Shown here piece after piece: positions 26,207 to 36,594 of a stretch of 63,046 nucleotides of DNA (position 1 is the stretch's first letter; every line of letters begins with the position of its first letter). The position numbers and the translations under genes were made by a program. Under the pieces are notes generated by a model. That model worked only from the letters and a program-made list of their open reading frames with translations, had not been told where the DNA came from and ran no database searches. The stretch comes from Lysobacteraceae bacterium. GTDB taxonomy: Bacteria > Pseudomonadota > Gammaproteobacteria > Nevskiales > Nevskiaceae. Where the stretch lies: positions 1 to 63,046 of the forward strand of contig PNMW01000031.1 in the NCBI GenBank assembly GCA_013823855.1. Direction: 5' to 3'.

Positions 26207-27145
26207 ATGACGCGAACCACCTCGACCACGCCGCCGCTGAAGATCGATCCGGCGACTGTCACCAGCGATGCCGCATCGGCACCGGTCTCGCGACTCAACG
26301 AGTACTACGAGCTGTGCAAGCCACGCGTGGTCATGCTGATCGTGTTCACCGCGATCGTCGGCATGTTCATGGCGGTGCCCGGCCTGCCGCCGCTGGCCGC
26401 ACTGCTCTGGGGCACGATCGGCATCTCGCTGCAGGCGGCATCGGCAGCAGCGGTCAACCAGATCATCGACCGCGAGATCGACGCGCGGATGAAGCGGACC
26501 TGCGGCCGGCCGCTGGTCACCGGCAGCCTGAGCCTGACGCATTCGATCGCCTTCGCCACCGCCCTCGGCCTCGCCGGCTTCGCGGTGCTGTGGTTCCTGG
26601 TCAATCCGCTGACCGCCGTGCTGACCCAGCTGACCCTGGTCGGCTACGCCGGTGTCTACACGCTGTTCCTGAAGCGGGCGACGCCGCAGAACATCGTCAT
26701 CGGGGGGGCCTCCGGCGCCGCACCGCCGGTGCTCGGCTGGGCCGCAGTGACCGGGACCATCGATCCGCACGCGCTGATCCTGTTCCTGATCATCTTCATC
26801 TGGACGCCGCCGCACTTCTGGGTGCTGGCGATCGAGCGGCGCGAGGAGTACGCCAAGGTCGGCGTGCCGATGCTGCCGGTCACCCACGGCGTCGAATACA
26901 CCGCGACCCAGGTGCTGCTGTACACGCTGCTGCTGATCGCGGTGACCATCCTGCCGTTCGCCGTCGGCATGAGCGGCTGGCTGTACCTGGTGGCGGCGCT
27001 CGCGCTCGGTGCCCGCTTCCTGCAACTGGCCCTGCAGATCAAGTTCGCGCCGCGCAGGGGTCTGAACATGAAGACCTTCGGCTATTCGATCGTCTACCTG
27101 ATGGCGATCTTCACGGCGCTGCTGGCCGACCACTACCTGCGCTGA
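26207..27145 (+). CDS. ctaB: Protoheme IX farnesyltransferase (heme O synthase)
   Basis: CtaB/CyoE converts heme B to heme O, the substrate of CtaA. The 312-residue membrane protein has YYELCKPRVVMLIVFTAIVGM, the prenyl-diphosphate motif NQIIDREIDARMKRTCGRPL near residue 84, LKRATPQNIVIGGASGAAPPVLGWAAVTG and FIWTPPHFWVLAIERREEYAKVGVPMLPV, all diagnostic. The start at 26207 is chosen after a short GAAGGCGAGATC leader. It ends the cox locus. Confidence 0.96.
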   Translation: MTRTTSTTPPLKIDPATVTSDAASAPVSRLNEYYELCKPRVVMLIVFTAIVGMFMAVPGLPPLAALLWGTIGISLQAASAAAVNQIIDREIDARMKRTCGRPLVTGSLSLTHSIAFATALGLAGFAVLWFLVNPLTAVLTQLTLVGYAGVYTLFLKRATPQNIVIGGASGAAPPVLGWAAVTGTIDPHALILFLIIFIWTPPHFWVLAIERREEYAKVGVPMLPVTHGVEYTATQVLLYTLLLIAVTILPFAVGMSGWLYLVAALALGARFLQLALQIKFAPRRGLNMKTFGYSIVYLMAIFTALLADHYLR

Positions 27146-27488
27146 TTCCCGTCGACGACTGAGTTGCGGCGCAGTTTCGCTGTCGCCGTTTGGGAATCGC
27201 GTCCCGGGATCGTCCTTGCGATTTTCGGGCGGCGCCGCTCCCGCGAAGTCTCGAACGCCCGCTCGCGTACAGCCGATTTCGCTCGCCGGCAGCTGCGTCT
27301 CGCGCGGCGCTGCGCGTTCTTGGGCTTGCGGCGACGAAAATTTGACGCGATTTGCCTCCGGCGGTCGGTTCGCGCCTGCCACGACCCCCTTTCATCGGTC
27401 TTGAAAAAATTAAAGGAATTCGATTTGTAAAGTAGACAAAACATACTAAATGCATGGATCAGGGCGACTATCAATGAAGGAAATACCG
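27146..27488. other. Gene-free stretch before the beta-helix protein gene
   Basis: No coding frame with convincing composition is seen. The first two thirds are GC-rich with several GCG/CGC-rich inverted pairs, for example GATTCCC near 27144 and GGGAATC near 27191. From about 27400 the sequence becomes AT-rich and holds a promoter-like TTGAAA at 27400-27405 with TGTAAA near 27425, just before the Shine-Dalgarno of the next gene. Confidence 0.4.
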
Positions 27489-29765
27489 ATGACGTCCATG
27501 ATCAAAACTGGTGTGTACCGCGTTGCCACGGTCGCACTCGCCGCCGCTGCCACCGTCGCCGGACCCGCTGCCGCATGGAACAGCAGTCTGTATCCGTCGG
27601 TGGACGGCGTGAATTTCACGCGTCCGGTTGTGCCCTTCAACGGCCGGCAGTGGCAGCTGCCCGATTTCTCTTATGCCGGGTACCAACTCGGCGCGGTCTC
27701 GCCGGGTACCGGCATTCCTTGCCGGATCGAACGTCTTGTTGGCACTGCCGACATCACCAGCACTCTGCAATCAGCGGTGGACCGGGTAGGAACTGCGGGC
27801 GGGGGAACGGTCGTACTGCCGGCCGGTTCTTACGCCATCACGCGCTCGATTGCGGTGCCTTACAACAATGTCTCGATAGTCGGCGCCGGATCGAACAAGA
27901 CCTTGCTGAACGTCGCGACAAGTTATCGGCCCAGCGAAGACGATGAAGAGGGTGTCTTCACTTTCGGCAACGCCATTGGCGGGCACAACAAGCAATGGGT
28001 CGATCAGGGCAAGGTGCTCGGTGCCGTCGTGCAGCGTGTCCCGGAAGGCGCATCCACGCTGGTGATGGCGAATGCCAGCGCGATCACCGTGAATCAGTGG
28101 ATCGTCATCCAGCAGTACTACTGGAGCGCGCTGGTTCGTGCCAATGACAGCTCGGGAACCTGGAAAGGGTATGACTCGGCCAGCTTCCCGCCGCCGAACT
28201 CTCCTTCACGCCAGTGGAGTTTCACGTACCTGCGAAAGGTTTCCGCGAAATCGGGCAACACGATCACCGTCGACGCGCCGATCCCGATGACGCTTGATCC
28301 GGCCAACAACGCTATCGGCGTCCGCTCTGTCGATGTAAGAACCACCGGCTCCGCGCTCAACATGAAGGAGAACCTTGGTCTGCGGGGCGTCAGTGTGAAC
28401 TTTGCCGACAATGCCAACGGTGCGAATGGCTTTCCGAGCGGCGTCGGTGTCTATTTCGAGGGCGTACGTAATGGATGGGTTAACGACGTCCAGGTCCGCA
28501 ACTTCCCGCGGCACGGCATCTCGCTCGAAAGCTCCGCGCGCATCAGCGTCACCGATAGCGCCACCATCCGCGCCCAGAATGTCGCAGGGGGTGGCCGAGG
28601 CTACGGTTTCGTGGTTGCCGCGAGCCAGAACCTGCTGTTTCGCGGCAACTATGCCGAAATGACCCGCCATGGCTATACCACGCAGTTCGGCCTGAATTCG
28701 GTCATCGTCTACTCGCGCAACGAGAGCGCGGGGACCCGGATGAACGGCGACGACTCGCACTTCGGGTTCTCGCAACAGATGCTCTGGGACAACCATCGCA
28801 TGACCTATGGCAGTGGCCTGCTGCTGACCTACCGCGGCAGCCTCTCGGGTAATGCGCAGGAAACCAACTACTCAAGCGTCGTCTGGAATCCCAGCGACAA
28901 TGGCTACCGTGGCAATGGCAGCGGCGGTGGCATGATCAGCCTGAACCCGTCAGCCGCGGGCTACTCGATGTTGATCGGCGGGGCGACCAGCTATCCGGTG
29001 ATCGACGACGCCGTCGAACTCGGCACCGGAAATGTGTTCCCCGCGCGTCCGGGACTTCAGGTGGGTCTGCTTCCTGAACTGCCAGTGCCGGGCGCCCGTA
29101 ATCAGAACGTCGTCGTCGAAGGATCGCAGCAGTCCGGTCTGGTGCCGGCGTCGTTGCTCGACCAGCAGTACAAGGGTCGAATGGCGGTCGAGCCGGCGGC
29201 ATTTACCAGCAAGGGCTGCTTTGCTGAACCGAGCAAAGGCACGATTACCCGCGCGGTGCATGCGGGTGCGGGCATGAACGTCTACAACGGTGATCAGCTG
29301 GGCTGGGCCACTGCCTTTGGCACCGGCTGCCCGACCAGCATGGAAAGCGGCGATCTAAGCACCAGCGCCGCCACCTGCAGCACCAGCTTTCAAGGTTTCA
29401 ACACTACCCCAGGGGGCCGTTATGGGCTGTCGCTGATGCCGCTGGCCTCGAACGGGACGCCGATCGTCAGTTTCGGCGGGCCGCAAACAGACAAGACGAC
29501 CTACAAGACACTGACGATGAAGATTTACCCGACCAGCGCTGCATTCAAGGCTTCGCTGGCAGTCGCTGATCGCCCCTGGACGCCGAACGCCGCCACGACC
29601 CAACTGGCAGCAATAACGCTGTCAGGCATGCCGGCGAATCGCTGGACCACGGTGGTCATCCCGCTCAGCAGCATCCGCGCCAGCAGCTACAACATGTTCG
29701 TGCTGAAGAGCCTCGGCGCCGAGAGTGCTTCGCGGGTCTACATCGACGATGTGACGCTTCAGTGA
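27489..29765 (+). CDS. Secreted right-handed beta-helix protein (pectate-lyase-like fold), function unknown
   Basis: The 758-residue product starts with a signal peptide (VATVALAAAATVAGPAAAW). From about residue 85 it shows the start of a pectate-lyase-3/beta-helix domain: LQSAVDRVGTAGGGTVVLPAGSYAITRSIAVP then NVSIVGAGSNKTLL. Repeated short strands follow, such as FEGVRNGWVNDVQVRNFPRHGISL, RISVTDSATI and LLFRGNYAEM. The last 130 residues look like a separate carbohydrate-binding-type beta-sandwich ending SRVYIDDVTLQ. AAGGA at 27477-27481 supports the ATG at 27489. Substrate is unknown, and polysaccharide or glycan binding or cleavage is the likely role. It stands alone. Confidence 0.75.
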   Translation: MTSMIKTGVYRVATVALAAAATVAGPAAAWNSSLYPSVDGVNFTRPVVPFNGRQWQLPDFSYAGYQLGAVSPGTGIPCRIERLVGTADITSTLQSAVDRVGTAGGGTVVLPAGSYAITRSIAVPYNNVSIVGAGSNKTLLNVATSYRPSEDDEEGVFTFGNAIGGHNKQWVDQGKVLGAVVQRVPEGASTLVMANASAITVNQWIVIQQYYWSALVRANDSSGTWKGYDSASFPPPNSPSRQWSFTYLRKVSAKSGNTITVDAPIPMTLDPANNAIGVRSVDVRTTGSALNMKENLGLRGVSVNFADNANGANGFPSGVGVYFEGVRNGWVNDVQVRNFPRHGISLESSARISVTDSATIRAQNVAGGGRGYGFVVAASQNLLFRGNYAEMTRHGYTTQFGLNSVIVYSRNESAGTRMNGDDSHFGFSQQMLWDNHRMTYGSGLLLTYRGSLSGNAQETNYSSVVWNPSDNGYRGNGSGGGMISLNPSAAGYSMLIGGATSYPVIDDAVELGTGNVFPARPGLQVGLLPELPVPGARNQNVVVEGSQQSGLVPASLLDQQYKGRMAVEPAAFTSKGCFAEPSKGTITRAVHAGAGMNVYNGDQLGWATAFGTGCPTSMESGDLSTSAATCSTSFQGFNTTPGGRYGLSLMPLASNGTPIVSFGGPQTDKTTYKTLTMKIYPTSAAFKASLAVADRPWTPNAATTQLAAITLSGMPANRWTTVVIPLSSIRASSYNMFVLKSLGAESASRVYIDDVTLQ

Positions 29766-29826
29766 GCCCGCGGCAAAAAGCTTCAAGCCGGCTCTCCGTT
29801 CCGGTACGCATCGCGGGACTGGAACG

Positions 29827-29856
29827 AAAAAGCCGGCCAGATTGCTTCCGGCCGAC
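29827..29856 (-). terminator. Terminator-like hairpin
   Basis: Read on the minus strand, GTCGGCC and GGCCGGC form a seven-pair stem (one G-U) followed by TTTTT. It could be a second terminator for transcripts reading past rpoH. Confidence 0.5.
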
Positions 29857-30160
29857 GATTGAGCAATCAGACGAACAAGATCAGGTCCGTAGTCATGTGT
29901 CGTTCGATCCCGTATCCGGCCGATGATGGCGAGGCTGCAAAGAGAGGGAAGGGCCGTGGCCGAGTTCGGGACGAGGGTGGCTGACGCCCCTGATGACGAT
30001 CCGAGGCCTGAAGCCCGCGCAGTCGATATCGGGCTGCCGGCCCCGGTGAAGCATTCAAAGGCCCGGCGCGTCGCAGGTCTTGAACGCGGCCGGCGCGATC
30101 GATGTCGCTTGCAGCACCCCGTCGGACGTGCAGCCTGCGGCACGACAAAGCAATATCCAT

Positions 30161-30189
30161 AAAAAAACCCGGCGCTACAGGCCGGGCTT
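30161..30189 (-). terminator. Rho-independent terminator of rpoH
   Basis: On the minus strand, GCCCGGC and GCCGGG flank a short loop and are followed by seven T residues. It starts 19 bases after the rpoH stop codon. Confidence 0.82.
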
Positions 30190-30208
30190 GGCTCGACGCG
30201 GGTACGCG

Positions 30209-31084
<876 letters not shown>

Positions 31085-31113
31085 CGTGTATCCCCCGAAA
31101 AGTGGTCGAGATG

Positions 31114-31140
31114 TTAGCACTCGCATTTTTGGAGTGCTAA
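31114..31140 (-). promoter_or_regulatory. CIRCE element (HrcA operator) upstream of rpoH
   Basis: The site is TTAGCACTC, nine bases, GAGTGCTAA, with no deviation from the CIRCE consensus recognised by HrcA. It lies between ftsX and rpoH and ends 30 bases before the rpoH start codon, inside the expected promoter or leader. Confidence 0.92.
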
Positions 31141-31266
31141 GTCGCCAAGAAGTTCAATCGACATTCGGTCTGTCGATAGTCTTTCTGCATCGCCGCAGGC
31201 GGTGCCGCGACACCCGTGCTCAAGCGATGGGGATGAAGCCTGCGGCTTGCAAGAGGACGCCGCCGT

Positions 31267-32217
31267 TCAATCCGGTTCGATGGCGCCCAGATGGCGACTG
31301 ACGGTCCACAGCGCCGCCAGCCAGCCGAGCGCGGCACCGGCGCCGAACACGGCGAACACGGTGTCGACCGACAGCACCGCCACGCCGGAGCCGATGCCGT
31401 ACAGGCCGGACAGCGTCTGCGCCGGCCCGGCCAGCGACAGCCCGGCGGCGACCACCATCAGGCAGGCCAGCAGCGCGCCGGTCAGGCCGTACCACAGGCC
31501 GGTGTACAGGAACGGCCGGCGGATGAACGAATCCGGGGCACCGATCAGCTTCAGCACCAGGATTTCCTCGCGCCGCGAGGCGATATCGAGGCGGATGGTG
31601 TTGGCGACCACCACCAGCACCGCCAGTGCCAGCGCTCCGGCGATCAGCAGCACCAGCCGCTCGATCACCGCAAGGATCGCGTACAGCCGCTCCAGCCATT
31701 CGCGGTCCATCCGCGCGCTGTCGACCTCCGGCAGCTTCGTCAACGCGTCGAGCAGGGCTTCGGCCTGCGCTTTCGGCAACGTCGCGTCGGGGGTCACCAC
31801 GATCACCGCCGGCAGCGGGTTGTCGGTCAGGATGTCGAGCGCCTCGCCGAAGCCGGAATGGGCCTTGAACTCGGCCAGCGCAGCATCGCGGGAGATGTAC
31901 CTGGCGTCGCCGATGCCGCGCTTCCGGGCCAGGCTGGCGTGCAGTTGGCGGCCGGCGGCTTCATCGACCGTGTCCTTCAGGAACAGCGAGACGCGCAGCG
32001 AGCCCTTCAGGCCTGAGGATGCGGCGTCGAGCCCGCCGAGCACCGCGTACAGCCCGGCCGGCAGGGCGAGGGTGATGCCGATCACCAGCGCCGTCAGCAG
32101 GGTGCCGAACGGCCGGCGCTTCAGCGCATCGAGCGTCGCCGAAATCGCCCGGGTGTGATCGAGCAGCCAGCGCGAGCCGGTGGTCGGCGCCGTGCTGACC
32201 CGCTTCGCGCCGCTCAT
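31267..32217 (-). CDS. ftsX: Cell division protein FtsX
   Basis: FtsX is the membrane partner of FtsE and controls periplasmic amidases at the septum. The 316-residue product has a cytoplasmic N-terminus, one helix (FGTLLTALVIGITLALPAGLYAVL), a periplasmic domain with SLRVSLFLKDTVDEAAGR and three C-terminal helices including IERLVLLIAGALALAVLVVVANTIRLDIASRREEI. The motif RREEILVLKLIGAPDSFIRRPFLYTG is conserved in FtsX. Its start overlaps the ftsE stop by four bases. Confidence 0.95.
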   Translation of the reverse strand: MSGAKRVSTAPTTGSRWLLDHTRAISATLDALKRRPFGTLLTALVIGITLALPAGLYAVLGGLDAASSGLKGSLRVSLFLKDTVDEAAGRQLHASLARKRGIGDARYISRDAALAEFKAHSGFGEALDILTDNPLPAVIVVTPDATLPKAQAEALLDALTKLPEVDSARMDREWLERLYAILAVIERLVLLIAGALALAVLVVVANTIRLDIASRREEILVLKLIGAPDSFIRRPFLYTGLWYGLTGALLACLMVVAAGLSLAGPAQTLSGLYGIGSGVAVLSVDTVFAVFGAGAALGWLAALWTVSRHLGAIEPD

Positions 32218-32909
32218 GCCCCTGGCTCCGGTGCGGCGCGGGCATCGGCCAGCAGGCCGTCCTCGAGCTTCAGGATTCGGTACGGCAGGCGGCTGATCAG
32301 CCCGATCGCGTGGGTCGCGACCAGCACACTGACGCCGACCTCGTTGAAGCGGGTGAACAGATGCATCACTTCGGCCGCCATCGTCGGATCGAGGTTGCCG
32401 GTCGGCTCGTCGGCAATCAGCAGCCGCGGCTTGGCGACCACGGCGCGGGCGATGCCGACCCGCTGCTGTTCGCCGCCGGACAGGGTCACTGGCCAGTCCT
32501 TCTCGCGGCCTCTGAGTCCCACCGCGTCGAGCGCGGCACGGACCCGGCGGCCGATGTCGTCACCCGAATGGCCGCGAATGACCAGTGGCATCGCCACGTT
32601 GTCGAACACCGTGCGGTCGGGCAGCAGGTTGAAGTTCTGGAAAATCATGCCGAACTGCCGGCGATAGGCCGGCACGTCGCGGCTGCGGACCTTCGACAGG
32701 ACCTGACCGTCGACGACGATCTCGCCCTGCACCGGTCGTTCGAGCAGCGCGATCAGTTTCAGCAAGGTCGACTTGCCGGCGCCGCTGGGGCCGGTCAGGA
32801 ACGCCATCTCGCCACGGGCAAGCTGGAAATCGGCATCCCGCAGGATGTCGCGGCCGCCGTCACGATAGCGGTGGCTGACCTGCGCGAAGCGGATCAGCGC
32901 GTCGCTCAA
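32214..32909 (-). CDS. ftsE: Cell division ATP-binding protein FtsE
   Basis: The 231-residue ABC ATPase powers FtsX. It has Walker A TGPSGAGKSTLLKLI near residue 36, the Q-loop FGMIFQNFNLLPDRTVFDNVAMPL, the signature LSGGEQQRVGIARAVV, Walker B LLIADEPTGNLDP and the switch histidine ATHAIGL. It overlaps ftsY upstream and ftsX downstream by four bases each, so the three are a translationally coupled operon. Confidence 0.96.
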   Translation of the reverse strand: MSDALIRFAQVSHRYRDGGRDILRDADFQLARGEMAFLTGPSGAGKSTLLKLIALLERPVQGEIVVDGQVLSKVRSRDVPAYRRQFGMIFQNFNLLPDRTVFDNVAMPLVIRGHSGDDIGRRVRAALDAVGLRGREKDWPVTLSGGEQQRVGIARAVVAKPRLLIADEPTGNLDPTMAAEVMHLFTRFNEVGVSVLVATHAIGLISRLPYRILKLEDGLLADARAAPEPGA

Positions 32910-33868
32910 CGCTTGTCCCCCATCGTTTCGGCCAGCGCCGTGCCGCCGACCAGCGCTTCGGCATAGGCCGCGGCATCGAACACTTCGAGATCGTCGATCG
33001 CTTCGCCGAGGCCGACATAACGCACCGGCAGTGCCATCCGCTTGGCGATCGCCAGCAGCACGCCACCCCTGGCGGTGCCGTCGAGCTTGGTGATGGTCAA
33101 GCCTGTGAGGCCGATCGCTTCGTGGAACTGCACCGCCTGGTTCAGCGCGTTGCCGCCGGCGGTGCCGTCGACCACCAGCATCACCTCGTGTGGCGCATAG
33201 GCGTCGAGCTTCTGGACCACGCGCCGGATCTTGCGCAGCTCGTCCATCAGATGGCTCTGGGTGTGCAGGCGGCCGGCGGTGTCGGCGATCACCACATCGA
33301 TGCCGCGCGCCTTGGCGGCCTGGACGGCGTCGAAGATCACCGAGGCCGAATCGGCACCCGCACCTTGGGAGAGGATCGGCACGCCGGCGCGCTCGGACCA
33401 GGTGGTCAGCTGCTCGACCGCTGCGGCGCGGAAGGTGTCGCCGGCCGCCAGCAGCACGCTCTTGCCTTCCTTCTTGAACTTGGCGGCCATCTTGCCGATG
33501 GTCGTGGTCTTGCCGGCGCCGTTGATGCCGGCGACGAAGATCACGTAGGGCTTGATGTAGCTCGGCACCACCAGCGGCTTGGCGCAGGGGCCGATGATGT
33601 CGAGCAGCGCCTTCGTCAATTCCTTGCGCAGCTGGGCCTCGGTCCTGATCCGGCCCGCCATCACCTCGTTACGGAGTGCGCTGGTCAGCTGCATCGTCGC
33701 TTCGACGCCGGCATCGGCGATCAGCAGCCGTTCCTCGATGACCTCGATCGCGTCGTCGTTGAGCTTTTCGTCGGTGAACAGCCGGCCGAGGTCGTAGGTC
33801 AGCCAGGAATCACCCTTGTTGATCTTCTTGCGGAGCTTCGCGATGAAGCCGGCGTTCTCCTCGCTCAT
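32906..33868 (-). CDS. ftsY: Signal recognition particle receptor FtsY
   Basis: FtsY is the SRP receptor GTPase for co-translational membrane insertion. The 320-residue product has the NG domain only, without the long acidic A domain of E. coli FtsY. It shows G1 [18 protein letters not shown] near residue 113, the [12 protein letters not shown] motif, DTAGRLHTQ (G3), [10 protein letters not shown] (G4) and the closing [16 protein letters not shown]. It overlaps hemL upstream and ftsE downstream. Confidence 0.96.
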   Translation of the reverse strand: MSEENAGFIAKLRKKINKGDSWLTYDLGRLFTDEKLNDDAIEVIEERLLIADAGVEATMQLTSALRNEVMAGRIRTEAQLRKELTKALLDIIGPCAKPLVVPSYIKPYVIFVAGINGAGKTTTIGKMAAKFKKEGKSVLLAAGDTFRAAAVEQLTTWSERAGVPILSQGAGADSASVIFDAVQAAKARGIDVVIADTAGRLHTQSHLMDELRKIRRVVQKLDAYAPHEVMLVVDGTAGGNALNQAVQFHEAIGLTGLTITKLDGTARGGVLLAIAKRMALPVRYVGLGEAIDDLEVFDAAAYAEALVGGTALAETMGDKR

Positions 33869-35154
33869 GCCGCTTTCAGCTCCGCGAAGGCTGCACGCGC
33901 GGCGCTGACCGTCAGTTCGACTTCGCGCGGGCCGTGAGCGGCGGAGACGAAGCCGGCCTCGTAGGCGGAAGGGGCGAGGTAGACGCCGCGCGCCAGCATC
34001 GCATGGAAGAAGCGCTTGAACTGGTCGAGATTGCAGGCCGTCACCTCGGCGAAGCTGGTGATCGCGGGTTGGGTCGTGAAGAACAGGCCGAACATCGAGC
34101 CGAGCTGCACGGTGGTGAACGGGATGCCGGCGGCCTTCGCCTCGGCATTCAGGCCGGCGAGGATCGCCGCCGTGGTCTTTTCGAGACGGGCGTAGATCGC
34201 CGCGTCGTCGAGGGTGTTCAGCAGCGCGATGCCGGCGGCCATCGCCAGCGGATTGCCGCTCAAGGTGCCGGCCTGGTAGACCGGCCCGGCCGGGGAGAGC
34301 GTCTGCATGATCTCGCGGCGGCCGCCGAAGGCGCCGACCGGCAGGCCGCCGCCGATGATCTTGCCGAGGGTGACCATGTCCGGCGTGATGCCGTAGATGC
34401 CGGCCGCGCCCTTCGGCCCGACCCGGAAGCCGGTCATCACCTCGTCGAAGATCAGCACCGCGCCATCGGCCTTGCAGAGCCGCTGCAGGCCTTCGAGGAA
34501 GCCCGGCTTGGGCAGGATGCAGTTCATGTTGCCGGCCACCGGCTCGACGATCACGCAGGCGATCTTGCCGGCATTGGCCGTGAACAGGGCTTCAACGGAC
34601 GCCAGGTCGTTGTAGTCGGCGGTCAGCGTGTATTTGGCGAAATCGGCCGGCACGCCCGGCGAGGTCGGCACCCCGAAGGTCAGCGCACCTGACCCGGCCT
34701 TGACCAGCAGCGAGTCCGAATGGCCGTGGTAGCAGCCCTCGAACTTGAGGATCAGGTCGCGGCCGGTGTAGCCGCGGGCCAGGCGCAGCGCGCTCATCGT
34801 CGCCTCGGTGCCCGAGGAACAGAGCCGCACCTGCTCCAGGCCCGGCACCCGGGCGCACAGCAGTTCGGCCATGACGATTTCGGCCTCGGTCGGCGCGCCG
34901 TAGGACACGCCGATCCGGGCCTGTTCGATGATCGCGTCGCGAACCACCGGATGCTGGTGGCCGAGGATCATCGGCCCCCAGCTGCCGATGTAGTCGACAT
35001 ACGCCTTGCCGTCGGCATCGGTGATGTACGCCCCGCTGGCCGACGCGATGAAGCGCGGCGTGCCGCCGACGGCGCGGAACGCACGGACCGGCGAATTGAC
35101 GCCGCCGGGAATCGAGGCCTGGGCGCGTTCGAACAGTGCTTCGGAGCAGGTCAT
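33865..35154 (-). CDS. hemL: Glutamate-1-semialdehyde 2,1-aminomutase
   Basis: HemL makes 5-aminolevulinate in the C5 pathway of tetrapyrrole synthesis. The 429-residue product has [19 protein letters not shown] at the start, [31 protein letters not shown] and [11 protein letters not shown]. The PLP lysine lies in [17 protein letters not shown] near residue 268, and the gene ends in [14 protein letters not shown]. The start at 35154 is the family start. Its stop overlaps ftsY. It supplies precursor for the hemes used by the oxidase genes, though not in the same operon. Confidence 0.96.
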   Translation of the reverse strand: MTCSEALFERAQASIPGGVNSPVRAFRAVGGTPRFIASASGAYITDADGKAYVDYIGSWGPMILGHQHPVVRDAIIEQARIGVSYGAPTEAEIVMAELLCARVPGLEQVRLCSSGTEATMSALRLARGYTGRDLILKFEGCYHGHSDSLLVKAGSGALTFGVPTSPGVPADFAKYTLTADYNDLASVEALFTANAGKIACVIVEPVAGNMNCILPKPGFLEGLQRLCKADGAVLIFDEVMTGFRVGPKGAAGIYGITPDMVTLGKIIGGGLPVGAFGGRREIMQTLSPAGPVYQAGTLSGNPLAMAAGIALLNTLDDAAIYARLEKTTAAILAGLNAEAKAAGIPFTTVQLGSMFGLFFTTQPAITSFAEVTACNLDQFKRFFHAMLARGVYLAPSAYEAGFVSAAHGPREVELTVSAARAAFAELKAA

Positions 35155-35182
35155 GCAGTCGGGTTCCAGTTCTGGTCGTGGG

Positions 35183-35821
35183 TCAGCGGGGCTGCTCGAA
35201 CAGCGCGCAGTAGGTGCGCGCGCGCCGCTCGATGTCGGCCGGGTCGCCGCGTCCGAACAGGCCATCGACGGCGGCCAGCCAGTCGGCACCGGCAGCAAGG
35301 AGCAGCGCGCCATTATCCGGCGTCACGCCGCCGATTGCGCAGATCGGTACCTTGAAGCGGGTGCGCGCGACGCTCAGCACCGCCGGCGCCGCCGGTGGCG
35401 CGTCTGGCTTGGTGGTCGAAGCAAAGAAACGGCCGAAGGCGACGTAGCTCGCGCCTTGCGCCAGCACGCGTTCGGCATGCAGCAGATCGGAGGCGCAGCT
35501 GGCGCCGATCAGTGCGGCCGGACCGAGCAGGCTGCGCGCGGCTTCGATCGCGCCGTCGCGTTTGCCCAGATGAACGCCGTCGGCGCCGATCGCGGCGGCG
35601 AGCGCGGCATCGTCATTGATGATGAAGCGCGCGCCCTGCGCCCGGCACAGCGCCAGCAAGGCTTCCGCGTTGCGCCGCTTGCGGTCCGGCGGACTTTTCT
35701 TGTCACGGTACTGCAGCAGGCGGGCGCCGCCGGCGATCGCTGCCGCGCAGGCCTCGGACAAGCGCTGCGGGTCGGCGGCGAGGCCGTCCGGAGTCACCGC
35801 ATAGAGGGCTCGTCTGCTCAT
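35183..35821 (-). CDS. thiE: Thiamine-phosphate synthase
   Basis: ThiE joins HMP pyrophosphate with the thiazole phosphate to form thiamine phosphate. The 212-residue TIM-barrel protein has [82 protein letters not shown] and [31 protein letters not shown], matching the family throughout. It overlaps thiD by four bases. No TPP riboswitch was recognised upstream of the operon. Confidence 0.94.
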   Translation of the reverse strand: MSRRALYAVTPDGLAADPQRLSEACAAAIAGGARLLQYRDKKSPPDRKRRNAEALLALCRAQGARFIINDDAALAAAIGADGVHLGKRDGAIEAARSLLGPAALIGASCASDLLHAERVLAQGASYVAFGRFFASTTKPDAPPAAPAVLSVARTRFKVPICAIGGVTPDNGALLLAAGADWLAAVDGLFGRGDPADIERRARTYCALFEQPR

Positions 35822-36594
35822 TCGAGGAATCGTCCTGGTATCCGTCGCCCGCCGCCGACGGCCACGGCGCGCGCCAGTGCGCCCTGGGTCCAGCGCTGGC
35901 CGGCGTCGATCGCGGCATCCGGGCCGTCACCCAGCGCCAGCCGCGCGGCGATGCTGGCCGCCAGCGTGCAGCCGGCGCCGTGGAAGGTTTCCGGCAGCCG
36001 CGGCCAGTCGCTGATCCGCACCGGTAGGCCGGCACCGTAGCAGCGGTTGATGACCGCGGCATCGCGCTCGTCGCCGCCGGTGATCAGCACCCGGGTGCAG
36101 CCATCGGCGAGCAGCGCGGCGGCGCAGGCGTCGAGATCGCCGGCCGCCCCCTGCACCAGCCGCCGGGCCTCCGACGCGTTCGGGGTCAGCACGGTGACCT
36201 GCGGCAGCAGCTGCGCGCGCAGCGCGGCGGGGAAATCGGTCGCGACCAGGTCGGTGCCGCCGCCGGCGCGCAGCACCGGATCGCAGACCACCGGCAGCGC
36301 CAGCCGGGCGAGGTGACGGACGATCACCGGCAGCTGCGCGATCGAGCCGAGCAGGCCGAGCTTGACCGCAGCCGGCTGCATGTCGGCCAGCAGCACGTCG
36401 AGCTGCTCGTCGAGCAGTGCCGGATCGGTGGCGATCACGCGACGCACGTTGCGGCTGTCCTGCACGGTCAGCGCGGTGATCACGCCGAGCGCATGGACGC
36501 GGTGCGCGGCAAGGGTCTCGATATCGGCCTGCAGGCCCGCTCCGCCGCCAGGGTCGTGACCGGACAGGCACAGCACGGTGGTGGCGCGGGTCAT
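35818..36594 (-). CDS. thiD: Hydroxymethylpyrimidine/phosphomethylpyrimidine kinase
   Basis: ThiD phosphorylates HMP and HMP-P in thiamine synthesis. The 258-residue ribokinase-fold protein shows LCLSGHDPGGGAGLQADIETLAA at the start, ITALTVQDSRNVRRV, VKLGLLGSIAQLPVI, PVVCDPVLRAGGGTDLV, LTPNASEARRLV and the anion hole FHGAGCTLAASIAARLALG near residue 210. The start at 36594 removes an implausible N-terminal extension. It is the first gene of the minus-strand run thiD-thiE-hemL-ftsYEX. Confidence 0.94.
   Translation of the reverse strand: MTRATTVLCLSGHDPGGGAGLQADIETLAAHRVHALGVITALTVQDSRNVRRVIATDPALLDEQLDVLLADMQPAAVKLGLLGSIAQLPVIVRHLARLALPVVCDPVLRAGGGTDLVATDFPAALRAQLLPQVTVLTPNASEARRLVQGAAGDLDACAAALLADGCTRVLITGGDERDAAVINRCYGAGLPVRISDWPRLPETFHGAGCTLAASIAARLALGDGPDAAIDAGQRWTQGALARAVAVGGGRRIPGRFLE

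Larger units (their letters stand above)
29766..30208. other. Gene-free stretch between the beta-helix gene and rpoH
   Basis: Only terminator-like hairpins are seen: at 29827-29856 and, for rpoH, at 30161-30189. CCGTTCC near 29800 can also pair with GGAACG at 29821. Short frames on both strands here have no recognisable domain and shadow composition, so I do not call a gene. Confidence 0.45.

Noticed and set aside
29867..30160. Frames of 79 and 97 codons on opposite strands between the beta-helix gene and rpoH.
   Set aside because: They overlap each other, have no family match or ribosome binding site, and lie among terminator hairpins.
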